DNA from: Prinia subflava
Taxonomy: Eukaryota; Chordata; Aves; Passeriformes; Cisticolidae
Length of the DNA stretch: 64,000 nt
Assembly (NCBI RefSeq): GCF_021018805.1
Contig: NC_086251.1
Location: 38,014,767-38,078,766 of the forward strand
Direction of reading: 5' to 3'
In this document: positions 26,961 to 38,800 of the stretch, one piece after another
Layout of the letters: each line of letters begins with the position of its first letter
Position numbering within the stretch: the stretch's first letter is position 1
The notes under the pieces: generated by a model
Databases searched by the model: none
What the model was told of the DNA's origin: nothing
Seen by the model: the letters and a program-made list of their open reading frames with translations, nothing else
Program-made: the position numbers and the translations under genes

Positions 26961-27339
26961 AGAATTTTAGAAAGGTAAAATGAGCTGCCCCACACTCATT
27001 TACCACCCTTAGCAGAAAAGGGTCCGTACCTAACCTAAAAAATACTGGGGATTTTCAGACATGTGAATAAGTAATTTTCAAAAATGTTAGAAGTTCTTAT
27101 TTTTAATTTAGGGGAAAATTCAGAAATGCTGAGACTCCATCTCATTTTTTAAACAGAATTTAAAAGTAAAGATTGTTTTGGAAATGGAAATTCTCATTCA
27201 AAAATATTACCCTAGGGAAGCCCTCCTGTTGGTTGCACTCAAGGACTACCATTTGACATTTCTTCCTGCCGTGCTAAAGCAGCACTCTAGCTGCTTCCAT
27301 TACCTGCAGCAGCTCAAGAAGACAGTTGATTGCTCCACA

Positions 27340-27610
27340 GAGCTGCACAGCAACAGACCCGAGGCAAAGGTCACAAGCTGCAACAAGAGAAATGCCAGTG
27401 GGGCATCAGGGAGGAAGGAACATCAGTAGAAGCAGTAACACATTGGAAAAGGCTGCCTGACGAGGCTGTGGGATCTCCCTCTGCATAGATGTTCATGCTT
27501 GATCAGTGCACGCTGAGCAGTCTGAGCTACTCATGATGTTAGCCCCGCTTTGAGCAGTGTGTCAGACTTAAATGGCCTCTGCAAGTTCCCTCCAGCTTAC
27601 TTGGTGGCTA
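27340..27610 (+). mobile_element. CR1 LINE 3' fragment (old, worn)
   Basis: The order of diagnostic blocks matches CR1 3' ends. First is a worn GAGGCAAAGGTCACAAGCTG with CAACAAGAGAAATGCCA (consensus GAGGCAATGGGCACAAACTG). Next is CATTGGAAAAGGCTGCCTGA, from the CACTGGAACAGGCTGCC block. Then comes CCCCGCTTTGAGCAG. Last is a worn GACTTAAATGGCCTCTGCAAGTTCCCTCC, from the block GACTAGATGACCTCC...GGTCCCTTCCAACC. Substitutions are spread throughout and the terminal ATTCTGTG-type repeat is missing, so this is an old insertion. CR1 insertions are normally truncated at the 5' end, as here. It encodes nothing intact. Both edges are approximate. Confidence 0.75.
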
Positions 27611-29661
27611 AAACACAGCCTATTATAATAAATTCAATGCTGTCAGTTGTACTTTATTCCTCAAATGATTCTGGTCAGCTTTTCCTTTATATTAACTAAA
27701 ATACCTTATCACTTCTGTACAGCAAGTGTCTCCTGGTGGCTGAAATGAAGAAAGCAGATGTTTTATCCAAATAGATTACGTAAACTATAAAACTGAAATG
27801 ACATGAAAAATTGCCAGTACACTCATAGAATTTTAAACAAAAGTTTTCCAAAAACATTTAAATCAATTCCCAGCTTCCTAGGAAGTTTTGGAAATATTAC
27901 TTTTATATAACATGACAAATTCCAAAATGCCAATGTTTTCCAAATTTAAACACCTCCAGTTTTAATTACCATCATGTAATTAAAAACGATGACAAAACAA
28001 AGGACTGGTGAGTGCAAAATACATATAAGAACTCAACAGGTTCAGAAAATATCTTTCAAATTATTAGAATGTTTTCATTATGGCTATTGGCATATAATCA
28101 TAGATTGCTCTACAGCACTTCAGATAAATAAAAAGCCTTGATCTTACAATATTATTTATCTGAAAGAATAATTTTGAAAACAGTCTTTACTGTATGATTT
28201 CAATAAAAACAGAAATGGAGCAGACATCCTCAGTGTGACTGCAACCTGTATCTTTAGGGAAGGATAGGAACCTCAGCTTGGTCTTTGCTTGATTGTTTTC
28301 AGGGAGTACTCACCTCTAGAAGAGGCTATGAGCTCTAGAGACTGTTTGGGAGAGGGATCACAGTTGAATATGGGTAGGTATAAAACCAGTACCTTTTTGT
28401 GGGGACCAGAGGAAAGAATAGAAAACATAGTAGGTAATTCAGAAAATATGTCCTGAAATTGCCTTTTTTTTGTTTAAATCAAAGCCACATTCTTGAATCT
28501 TAATACAAGGGAAGTATCTGTTCTATAGTTAAATGTTTCAGAAATATCTGGACTTTCATCTCCAGAATCAAAGGCAACAAGCTTTTTCACTACAAATCTA
28601 TTAATTATATTAAGGCTCATTAAAGACTTGGGAAACAAACAAAAAAAAAAAAGGCTCTATGCTCAAAATTCCCAAGAGAATTATTCTCTAGACCTTTCCT
28701 GACACTAGTTGCTAGCATCAATCTGCAACTTCCCAGCAGAAGGGGGTTTCACTGCAAAGTGCTGAATCACTGCAACAGCAACAAAAGCCATTCTGAAACC
28801 TGGCAGGACATAAAAGGCTGCAGCCCACCACCAGCCAGGCTGCTGCAGTGCCCAGCACAGGCACACTGCCCTCCTCCACTGCACACTTGTTCCAGCTGGC
28901 TCTGGCCACCCCAGGGGTTTAGGGAGCCACACGGGCTTCAAGCAATTACAAGTCTGACATCTTTTCCTCCTAATCACACTTTCTGTCCACATATTTGGCC
29001 ACATAGGATTAAAAAGCAATGCAAAGAGTATAGTAAATGTAGCTTGCTATTCTTCTATTCCAAGTATTGATGTACCTGATGAGCTGGCAACAGCCTTGGG
29101 AGGCTGCTGTTTGCCATCTCCACACTTCACAGAAGGGGCTAAAATATGACTAAAATATGGAACTCCCAAGAGAGGGAAATTGGCAGTGACTGCACAAACT
29201 CTGCCTTACCATTGGGTTTGTTGTCCAACAATCAGGGAATAGATATTTCTTTGATGTACCACTGAAATCAGACTCATTTATTCCATAATGCCTGTGTCAG
29301 TACCATGCTAGATGCTGCAGAACTACCACAAACAACCGACAGGGCTTTTTGTTCAAGGAAATCAAACTGGGAGAAGCACGTTGTGCTGACATCTAGAAGC
29401 AGAGGGCCATAATTCTGATTTATATCTGAATATCCCCAGCTAATCTGTGTTAGAAGATGATCTGTGTGAGAAGACAAGAGTGCTTTTCCTTACTTGGCTG
29501 CAACAGCAACAGAAATGTGCTCAGAATACCCTGGGCTGTACCACAGCTGCTGGGGACAGAAAATAAATGCTTGTCTTTTTAAGTCAAATTCTGCATGGAT
29601 TTAGATCAAGAAGCCCCACTGAACCCAGCAGACCACATCACGCCCCAAAGGAAGACCATGG
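27611..29661. other. Non-coding DNA between CR1 and LTR
   Basis: No gene or transposon is recognised. The stretch is AT-rich to about 28.7 kb and then more GC-rich. An A-run lies near 28640. Overlapping opposite-strand frames near 28705-29070 have no domain and look like chance. Confidence 0.5.
29657..29661. repeat. Target-site duplication, left copy
   Basis: CATGG lies immediately before the TG that opens the LTR at 29662. It matches CATGG at 31028-31032 on the other side. A 5-bp duplication is typical of several endogenous retrovirus classes. Confidence 0.75.
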
Positions 29662-29798
29662 TGTCATGGGTTAGCACTGGCCAGATGTTAGTGCACCCAT
29701 GAATATATGTTTTTTCTCTAACAACTCCTGTGGGATGTGATCAGGAACAGAGCAGAGCAGGCTTAAATCTTGAAAACAAAAAAAAAACCCACCAAAAC

Positions 29799-29804
29799 TT
29801 TATT
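29799..29804 (-). terminator. LTR polyadenylation signal AATAAA
   Basis: TTTATT on the plus strand gives AATAAA on the minus strand. It is placed near the 3' end of the minus-oriented LTR, as expected. Confidence 0.6.
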
Positions 29805-30644
29805 AATTACATAAGAACAGGGACAGAAATACTCTTAAACACGCACAGAGACAGCAATAAAAACTTCTTAGAACATTTCTTCTCCCAGTTTCTACATCCC
29901 CACCCATCACTCTTCAAAGACCAACTCTTGGGTTTTAGATTAAACAATCACCACTCAAAAACAAACTAATCTTCAATTCAGCAAGGGAGAGAGGAGTCTC
30001 TCTCGCACCACAGACTGTTCCTCAGAAAACACGGGTCCACCCCTTATGTGTTTCCATGTCACCCATAGCACCGCCCGGAGAAGTCTGCCAGGGTGATTCT
30101 CTCTTTTTCCTCTGTCCAGCGCTCTCACCGCTGTCTCATAGGCCACAACTACATACAGGGCTTTTTAAGGATGCTGCATGCCGAGCTCTCCCCCTTTTTA
30201 CCCAGGGGCCGGGGTTCCAGGAGCAGGTCTGCCCTGAGGGCAGAGGGCGCCACCTCACCCTCCCCCTCTCTTCTCTGCTCGCTCCAACTCTTCAAGTGCC
30301 AGTCACTGTAGCAAAAGCAAGGGGCAGCTGCATCCACCCAAAAATGCAGTTTATGTTCAAAAGAGACTCAAGTTCAGTCCATGGCTGACATTATGCAAGA
30401 AAAGTCCAGCTCCAAGGCTACTCCTCTCATTCTTCCATCGAGTTCCTTCCAATCATGCTTTATCATCTCGGTCCCAGGCCGCTTCCCTCTCTCCGAAAAC
30501 CACCAGTCATGAGAATCAATGTCTAAGAAAAGTTTCTTTCTGCCAAGCAAGGGTTAACAGTTTTTTCTCGGCAGGGTGCTGCAGGCTCAGGCACTCCCAG
30601 GCTCCGCAAACCCCCACGTAGCTGGGCACTTTCTCCCGGAGTTT

Positions 30645-30661
30645 GGGGGGGAGGAGGGGGG
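30645..30661 (+). repeat. G-run cluster inside the LTR
   Basis: Runs of seven, two and six G separated by single A residues form a G-quadruplex-prone tract in the GC-rich half of the LTR. Confidence 0.5.
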
Positions 30662-31027
30662 TGAGCACACACAGAAGGCACTTCCACAGTTTTCCACCCC
30701 TCCATCCTGGACGGGGCAGCTCAGTTCCAGTCTTGTCCCTTCTCTTCTCCCCCCCCCGGGGCTCCGGCTTACCTGAGCCGACCACGTGTTTCCCCTCCCC
30801 CACCCCGCCTCGTGGCTGGGCAGGGGAAGGAGACCTGAGACGTCTCTCTGCTGAAACCAGGATCTGAAAAGAGGCCGAACCCCTCAGACTCCTGCTTTTA
30901 ACTCTTTGTGTCCTCAGAGGCGTGTCCAAACCTCCGAGTGACCAACCCAGGTGCCAGCAGAAAAGCTGATCACTGATTGGACTGCCCACATCTCCCTGGA
31001 AAAATTCACCTCCCCCCAACCACGACA

Positions 31028-31032
31028 CATGG
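31028..31032. repeat. Target-site duplication, right copy
   Basis: CATGG follows the terminal CA of the LTR directly and matches 29657-29661. Confidence 0.75.
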
Positions 31033-31582
31033 ATTCTGCACTGATTACATCAGTAGGTGCAAATTTTGCCTATTCCTGCAAAAGTCTCCATACTTTTTGA
31101 AGTTCCTGTAGTGCTGACCTCCTGAGCCAGTTCTGCATGGTGCAATTCACCACATACTACAATGCCAAAGATAGAAGTCAGAAGTAAGGAAAAAACAAAA
31201 GAGGAAAAGTTACTGACCATGCTTTGAAAATAGATTGTAACTACATTTAGATATTGCAAAGATGTCCTATCTTTTCATTTGAAATTTAATTGTAGAGGTA
31301 ATCAAATCTGCTGCAGCATGCTTTCTTCATTTCCCTTTCCTTGACCCTTTAGGACTTTCTTTGGGCATTTGGGAGCCACTTTCCTGGAGCTGCCTTGCAA
31401 GCACCTGCTTTGCTGCAGTTCAGCCAAAAACCTCACCCTTGGAAAATAAAGGAGGAGAAGGGAAGAACTCAAAGCTACACTTAATGGCAACTATTGTTTG
31501 CTGTTGCTCCTGCAAAGCTAAAAAGCAATTACTGTTCTGAGGGTGGATACGAAATAAAATGGTAAATGTCTTTACAATTTTT

Positions 31583-31600
31583 ATACATTTTATACATTTT
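31583..31600. repeat. 9-bp perfect tandem duplication
   Basis: ATACATTTT is repeated twice without a gap in an AT-rich context. Confidence 0.85.
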
Positions 31601-32309
31601 ACCCTTTTTATAGCTGGTTCAGAATTCCCACTGATACTGAGATTTAAATGAAAGAAAAGATAGAAATTTACTATACATACTCATAAGTACAGGGGCTGGC
31701 AAAATGCCATCATATATTTTTTAAAGGAGGAGAAGTCAGTAACTCTTAAAAAAGCACGGAGTCAACGTAACACCTCAGAAAACAAGGAGGTGACTGTTTG
31801 TGAGAGAATGCCAAGTTAGCACACTTGTCCTGAAAACTCCCCCTGCCCCGCTAAAAACAGCTTCATTCCAGGGTGAACGTGCCATCTTCTCACACAAGAA
31901 CACAAAGAAAGAGCACTGCAAAGCAAAATAAGAAAGCACATTACTTCTAGACCATGAGAACAAATGTTAAAAGGCAAGCATTGTGCCAAAAATCCCTCTC
32001 ACTGTCACGTAAAGACTTACTGAACAAAGACTGTTTGTCTCCATTAAACTTTTTTTCCTATACCTCGTACTTGGCATGTCAAAAGTTGTTTGGCAGAAAA
32101 AAAACCCAAAGCAAAATCATTCAAAGCTTTGGGTTTTTTCTGCTTCCTTTTCATCTTTAGAACATTGAAAACTCAGGTACTATCTTTGCATACACCATTA
32201 TTCATCTTTAATTTAATAAATGATCTCTTCTATGTATTAATGGCTAGCAGTGCATATAAATTAGCATTTATAAAAATCAATTACATTGTCTCATAAGACA
32301 GAGGAGAAA

Positions 32310-32650
32310 CCAAGGCCTTCATCACTGGATCATTTGTATTTATCTGTTAATTATAAACCTTAATTGTCTCCTCTTATCAGATTCATTTGCATAAATTGCA
32401 TAAGTTTAACGTTTAACAGGTTTTAATACCAGAATACAATTATTCTTTAAACATTCTTTTTTGAAATATTCATTATTAATTACAGCATTAAAATTAGAAG
32501 TTCTGATAATTGACCTTGGCTTCTCCTTGGCTCATCATCATCTGTCCATTGAGGTCATTTATCTCATGATTATGCATGCTTTGTGGCTCCTTATTACTGA
32601 TGCACTCAGTTTTAATTGTACTTTATAGCCTGTCACATTTCTCTGAATTT
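32310..32650. promoter_or_regulatory. Candidate conserved AT-rich regulatory block
   Basis: This segment has a dense set of homeodomain and POU-type words. They include GTTAATTATAA at 32346-32356, a perfect octamer ATTTGCAT at 32385-32392, ATTAATTA at 32475-32482 and TATGCATG near 32571. Clusters of this kind are common in vertebrate conserved non-coding elements near developmental genes. Nothing here proves conservation; background AT-richness alone can create many of these words. Confidence 0.25.
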
Positions 32651-35462
32651 TGACTTAAAGCAGAATATTATGCAGAGTTCCACAAAAGTGGATTTTTTAT
32701 AGTGTACTCATCCTCCTAGCATAGCTACACATAATGACAGAGGGTGAAAGGACTTTTGCTATAGCTAGACTATTAGGTACAACTATTTCTATCCCAGTGA
32801 GGAAAGTCTTCATTTCAAAAGACAACTTATGAAGTAAGAGAGACATTTAAGCTCCCAGGCAGCCTTAGAAAAAAAAAAATTAGCCAGGTATTATATTTGG
32901 CAGGTCTTCTAATAGGCTCTTGTTGCTCCTAACTAACCAGATATCTAGCTGCCCTTCTCACTTTAAATACTGTTGAGGTTGAAGCCCAGGAAATAATCAA
33001 ATACGAAAAGATGACCAAGACCAAACGTTGACAGAGGTATTCACCTGAATTTAGCTGACCTGAATGTAAAGATTTTTGAAAAATCATGCCATGCAGAGGT
33101 GAAAACAAGTGGGTTTTCTCATCTGTCAGATCATCCACTGAGTTTCACATACAGGGATTTACTGAGCAGGAGTTTCCCTCCAGTCAAAATTATTCATGTT
33201 ATTCAGTTAAGTAAATATTTTAGATAACATCAGAGATAGATCCTAGGAGAGAGACTAATATTTAAAAAATATTAAACTAGGCTTTTTTATTGTATGCAGT
33301 TGCTATTATTAAAATGCTAGAGGTGCCTCAGGTCAATAGCTTATGGCATATTCTTCTTAAGGGAGTCTGGTAAGGAAAACACTGGGTCCAATCTACTTGA
33401 AATTTTCAGTATCTCCTCTGACTTACCTGTGCTCTGAATCCAAAGATTCAAGCCTATTGTCTGAAAAGCATGACTGATGTATTTCCAAGCCAGTGGCTGG
33501 CACCAGGGTTTCCCAAGTTCAATTTTCAAATTCAAGTAAAACCTGAGAGTTACTCTGTGCAAATCATCTTTTTGCACCAAGGACTTTCTTCTGCTGGGAT
33601 TTCCAATGCAAAGTGTATGTGTGAATCAACAGAACACAAAAAATCGGTAGTGAACATTAGTGTCATTACAACAGACTCGCTGTACCTCCATCATGACTTA
33701 CCTGTCCAAGAGCACACAGATTATGACTCCTACTGATGGGAGCCCAAGGAGAACTGGTAGGGTCACTGTCAGGTCATGCAAAATAGAAGTAATAGGAAAT
33801 TGTCAACAGTTCCTCACAGTCTCACAGGTGACTAACTGAAGGAATGCACAATTAAAGATCAATTGTTATCCAGTCCAGTCCATCATCTTTGTAATAACTT
33901 GAGGCTGTTACTTGATCCCTCAAAGGAGATCAATAATCGGCACTAATATGGAGAGCATTGCCATTTTTTTTCCTGCTTGAAGGTCAGCTACAGTTATCTA
34001 TTTCATCTCAAAGTCAAGTTGCTAGAAAATGCTTCACTTGATCAACACCTTGATGCCTGATTAACTAGGTTGACATCTTTTATACAAATATATTAAGCAT
34101 CTTGATTTACATTTAGAGGAAGGATGGCAGTACCTTGGACATGTTACTCTTTAATCCCCTCATCTTGCAAGAACAGCCTCAAGCAAGTAGTCCTCTCTGT
34201 TGCCTAACACACTTTGCAGAAATTCTGCAGGAGGGACTGCTCAGTGTGTGGGGACCAGAAACACTGCAGGGAAGTGGTGCCTTGCATGTGTGCTGGACCC
34301 TTTCCAGCCAGGGACTGCAGCTGGGCTCCTGCCCAGGAAACTTGAGATTTCCTGTTTCTCCACCACTCATGTTCCCTGGCCCAGCTCTCCCCAGGAGCAT
34401 GACAGCAGCATTTCCTTATGCCAAAGTGGAAACACGCACAGACACCTGCACCTTGAGCATCTGCTGAGTCACAGAAGAGTTAAAACCTTCAACAATAGTT
34501 CTGCCCACATTAACAGCTGTAAACTACACCCTTTATTGTGCAGTGGGAACATAAGGATGTCACAGAATTCTACAGACTGTCAGAGGTTATTTCACAGGCA
34601 GTTTTCTGTTACTCTCACCCTCTGTTTCATTTCCTTCTGAGGAAACTGATCCAACCCCAAGATGACTGTGTTCCAGGCAGATCCATTACCACTGCCCAGG
34701 AGTGCCAAGCATGTGGCAATTCACCATTGTAACATCCACACACCATGGAACCACGGTCAGCCTAGTGGCTGCTGATCTACAGAGATCTGATCCTGCCTCA
34801 AACCACACACTGCAAGATGACAGCCACTCTCTTCAGCCCCAGGCAGCACGAGCAGGTTCAGGTAATCAAGTGTGATATTTCTAGGCTCTTCTAGACAAAG
34901 TTCACCTAGCAGAAAATGTTTATATGGAGTTTCTTGTTTGGAGTTTCTGGGCGTTTTTTGTGATTCTGTTTAGTGACTGGCCAGAAATGAGGCAGTATGG
35001 CAAGCAAAATTAGGGTAGGCTGACAGGACAACCCAAGTGCTACATTCTGTTCATGTTCCCTGTAATTTCATGAGCCCCCTTTCAAACTTGACACATATAA
35101 TTTTTTTTTTAAGAACACAAATTTTTTCTTCTATCTACAGAGAAACTCACTTAGCAGGCTTTTCAGCTGTTGGGTTCAGTGTCTGTAATTTCATTTTAAA
35201 AAATGAAGAGGAGAAACCAACACTGCAATGTTTGGCTCTTTTTGTATTTAGATCAGCCAAATCCAGGTTGCCCAGCTCATCTCTCCTGGGTAGGAAATGA
35301 AAGTCCAGCCTCTTCCCCTCTGCAAAATACCTCCCTTCAAGTCAGCTGTCCAAGTCCCTCTGCTGCCATTGTGCCATGTGTGCCAAGGAGTTGCAAAAGT
35401 ACCTCACTTCTACTGAGCTACTTATCTCTCTGTGTATATTCCCACTTTTTGAGTCATATAAA

Positions 35463-35856
35463 GAGCAGATGAGGGAGGCAGGGTTGTTTAGCCTGGAGAA
35501 AAGGAGGCTCAGAGGTGACCTTATCACTCTCCCCAAGCACCTGAAAGGAGGGTGTAGCCAGGTGGGGCTTGGGTTCATCCCCAAAGCAACCAGTGACAGG
35601 ATGAGAGGAAATGGCCTCCTGCTGTGACAGGAGAGGTTCCGACTGGACATCAGTAGGAATTTCTTTAGTGAAGGGATGGACAGGCATTGGAATGGGCTGC
35701 CCAGGGAAGCAGTGGAGTCACCATGCTGCAAGGGTTTGAGAAATGACTGGATGTGGCACTTAGCGCCATGGTTTATTTGGTGTGGTGGTGCTTGGTCAAA
35801 GGTTGGTCTCTGACATCTTGAAGGTCTTTTCCAATAGCAGTGATTCTATGAATCTG
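35463..35856 (+). mobile_element. CR1 LINE 3' end fragment
   Basis: This is a clear copy of the CR1 3' end. It runs through GTTTAGCCTGGAGAAAAGG, AGGCTCAGAGGTGACCTTAT, CACCTGAAAGGAGGGTGTAG, AGTGACAGGATGAGAGGAAA, GGCATTGGAATGGGCTGCCC and GATGTGGCACTTAG. It finishes with AAGGTCTTTTCCAATAGCAG and the terminal ATTCTATG at 35843-35850. The 5' part still translates over a stretch resembling the end of the CR1 ORF2 protein (LFSLEKRRLRGDLI), but it is too short to act. CR1 is a non-LTR retrotransposon with severely 5'-truncated copies, which this fits. It is younger and better preserved than the copy at 27.3 kb. The left edge is approximate. Confidence 0.92.
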
Positions 35857-38800
35857 CCTGTCTTTTCTGACTCTACCTCCAGTGTCAGCTGAAACTGAAA
35901 GAAACATTCCAGTCAAACTGCAAATATTTTTGCTTCCCTTTTCTATTTTGAGGGACTCCTTTCTGCATGCCGCTTTTGGCCAGCCTACAAGAGCTGTTGT
36001 CAAGATATGAAAACGACATTGTCATTGTAACTATACCCACTTGTCAATGCTGCTGGAAACACCCACTACCAAAATAATTTCCTTTTGCATTGCATCAATT
36101 ATGTCATCCCCAACCTCATCACTCTAAGTCCTTCTCTGGTTTTCTTTCTTAATGACCTTAAGTTGTGAACATATCATTCCTACTTGGAGCAGTCAGGATG
36201 AGAGAAAGCTACTTTGTGCATAGAGTTATCACAGAAGAAAACAGCCACATAATCACATCGTGATTTTCCTCCCAAAACCTGTACAGTGTCATCACAGAAA
36301 TGTAATATCTTTGAAGCAAGAACTGCATCATCCTATGTACAGGTGTCAGGGTCAAGCCATGTGGGGTATTTCCAAGAACAGTCACTGACACAATGATGAT
36401 CACGCTGACAAAGATCATTCCACCTGACTTCATAAGGTTAGCATTCACAAATAGTCCATCAAAGAGTACACCAATATCAGATCTGCTGCAAAGAAGTCCA
36501 GCATTTTTCTCAGCTGTCACTTTCCGTGAAAAAGCCTCTCACCATGACAATTAAAACTTTGGAGAGGCCTGTTTCAAGAGGCAGAACAGGTTAAACCTCC
36601 AAACAAACTAGACCCAGGAGACTTTGGCTTTGGACTGTAGAAAATCAAGGTCTTACTCCATTGCCAAAGCTGAAACACTAGTTCTCAAATTCCCTTGCAG
36701 TCAACCAGATTGCATTCATCCCAGTATAAGACAGGATCAACAGGTTTAACCCTGAAACCATATCTTACTATTCTCAGTACTAAGAGGTTTTTCCTCTTTG
36801 CCTCTAGAATATACTGACAAATACTAAATCTTTTTTTGTGAGTACGTTGAGCCCCATTCATTACATTTATGGAGAAAAAATGCTGTCTGGCTTCTAAGAA
36901 AACTTAACACAGCCTTAACAGAGGTCAAGTTTGTTTTCTCAGTATTACATCCATATGACAGAATACTCTGATCCCTTTCTTTTCCTGGAATACAAAAGTA
37001 GGTTTCATGTTTCCCCTGTGTATAATGAAAGCAGTTACCCTCTGGCCAACTCAGATCGTTGTTTCTGAAAATTGTTTTCCTCTCTGGTTTTATTGGGCAA
37101 TGTAATTATTTGAATTGCAAGAGAACTGTCTGAAGAAAATCTAGGATATCAAGCCCATCAACTCACAGATTTCCTAGACAGTCAGGGGCTCTAACAGAAC
37201 TTGCTATCTTTTTCTTTGCATAACAAGACAATAAAAGTGCAGTCATTTAAAGAACCAGTTTGCTATGTTGAGACATACAATTTAAAACCCGGTAACGCAG
37301 TTATGGGGAACTTTAATATTTAATGTGCAGATTAAGTACACAGTTAAAAAGTCATGAATGCATGCAACTCATGCAAGTTGCAGAACATACTTTGCTTCAA
37401 CACAAGGTCCCTGGCACTTCAGAACAATGAAGCAAAGAAAACAACACTCCCTGGTGACCTTATAATCCTTGCAGCTGACAGAGATATCAGATTTTTCCTA
37501 CAATCAGAGGGTAAGTTTACATTCACCTCCTGTAAAATGCTTACCACTTATTCAGACCCCTAACAAAGAAAATTGTCATCAAGAGAATTATGGACAAAAA
37601 TGCTTACAAATGAACAACAATGGCAGCACTGTCCCCTGCAGTATGTAAAACAGACAACCGGTCTGCATCCTGTTCTAGAAAAGCGGGCAAACAAAAAAAT
37701 CAGGTAGTGGAAAATACAGAAAAGCCATTAGTTCTTGTTTAAAAGCAGGTATTAAATATATCAGCAAAACTGGGGAAATGAAGTCACACTGCTACTTCTC
37801 ATAGCACCCTGCAGCAGGGACAGACATGATACTTGCTTTGCAAGAAAGGTCATGGTAAGATGTTCATGGGACACTTCTGATTATTTTGAGCTTCTCTGGT
37901 TCCCCCTCAGCTGTCCCTATGCAGAGCACCTCTACCTAGCAGGAGGCAAAACAGTCCTCTTGCTCCTACACTCAGCAGTTACATGTCCAACTAAAGCTTT
38001 GGTCACTGTGCTCCAGAACACATCCCACCTGTGCTGGCTCTCTTCACTCGTGGCCTTAGCTGAGGCCTTGCATGGAAATTCTGAACAGAAAAGGCCAAGA
38101 GCTGAATGCTGCTGCCCACAGTTTCTGTTCTTAAGTCACTAAGAAACAACTGGTCTAACACTTCCAGGAACCCTGCCCCAGGCTCCAGAGAAAGATGAAT
38201 GTTGTGCATAGCCTTTTTAAATTTAAGAAACAGCTTTTGATTGAGATAGCTATGCTTTTTGATTAAAGTAAGAAAACAAGTGGAGCAGAGCTTCTCAATA
38301 ATACTGGACTTTACAATGCATGCAATAATTTAAGAGTGTGCTCAGCACACATGAAGTACAAGCATTTAATATTAATGCTGTATCTGAAGCGCACAAATAA
38401 AAGATAATTGAGTAAAAAATTTAAAATAAACTACACACCTCTCCAGAGTGCAGAGTTCAAATGGAAGTATTAAAAGGGATCTGAAGTTGATTGTCATAGC
38501 CCTCTCTTTGCAAGTACCGGGTAATAAGGTAGATACACCCCATGAAAGTTAGAATCATGCCAGTGGCTTCAAAGAGGTTACACTGGTTCTAAGCAACATT
38601 CATGTTTTGACACCTTGTAATAAATATTTGGACTTCATCGTCCTTCATAATGAGTAAACACTTGGGTCCCGATCAAGAGTATTAAAGTTCCTAATGCTTC
38701 TGAAATTGTATTGATTACAGTCGACCAGCAGACACAAGGGTGGAAATCATATGTGCAAATAAGCCCTAGCCAATTACTATATGGTGCCTAAAATTCCATT

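Larger units (their letters stand above)
17876..27339. other. Non-coding single-copy-looking DNA
   Basis: No gene or transposon is recognised. Simple sequences include a G-run cluster at 18270-18286, four CATC units near 18388, an A16 run at 21002-21017, AAAT units near 23389 and AAAAC units at 24532-24549. A GC-richer patch at about 26266-26960 is listed separately. Confidence 0.55.
29662..31027 (-). mobile_element. Long GC-rich solo LTR of an endogenous retrovirus
   Basis: The element is 1,366 bp and has LTR termini. The plus strand opens TGTCATGGGTTAGCACTGGC and closes ACCACGACA, so the minus strand opens TGTCGTGGT and the ends form a short imperfect inverted repeat. It is bounded by a CATGG duplication on both sides. 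On the minus strand the first half is GC- and CpG-rich, with G-runs and C-runs such as nine C at 30749-30757. The second half is A/T-rich and carries an AATAAA signal at 29799-29804. No gag, pol or env sequence is present, so it reads as a solo LTR. Its length is large for an LTR but within the range of some songbird families. The 170-codon frame at 30516-31028 on the minus strand lies inside the U3-like part and is a by-product of GC content. The family name is not determined. Confidence 0.8.
31033..35462. other. Non-coding DNA, mostly AT-rich
   Basis: No gene is supported. It includes a 9-bp tandem duplication at 31583-31600 and the candidate regulatory block at 32310-32650. Open frames such as 34200-34640 (146 codons, plus strand) overlap other frames in both orientations and carry no domain. 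Confidence 0.5.

Noticed and set aside
30516..31028. Longest open frame, 170 codons on the minus strand
   Set aside because: It lies inside the GC-rich half of the LTR, starts at its edge and has no domain; GC-rich DNA has few stop codons.
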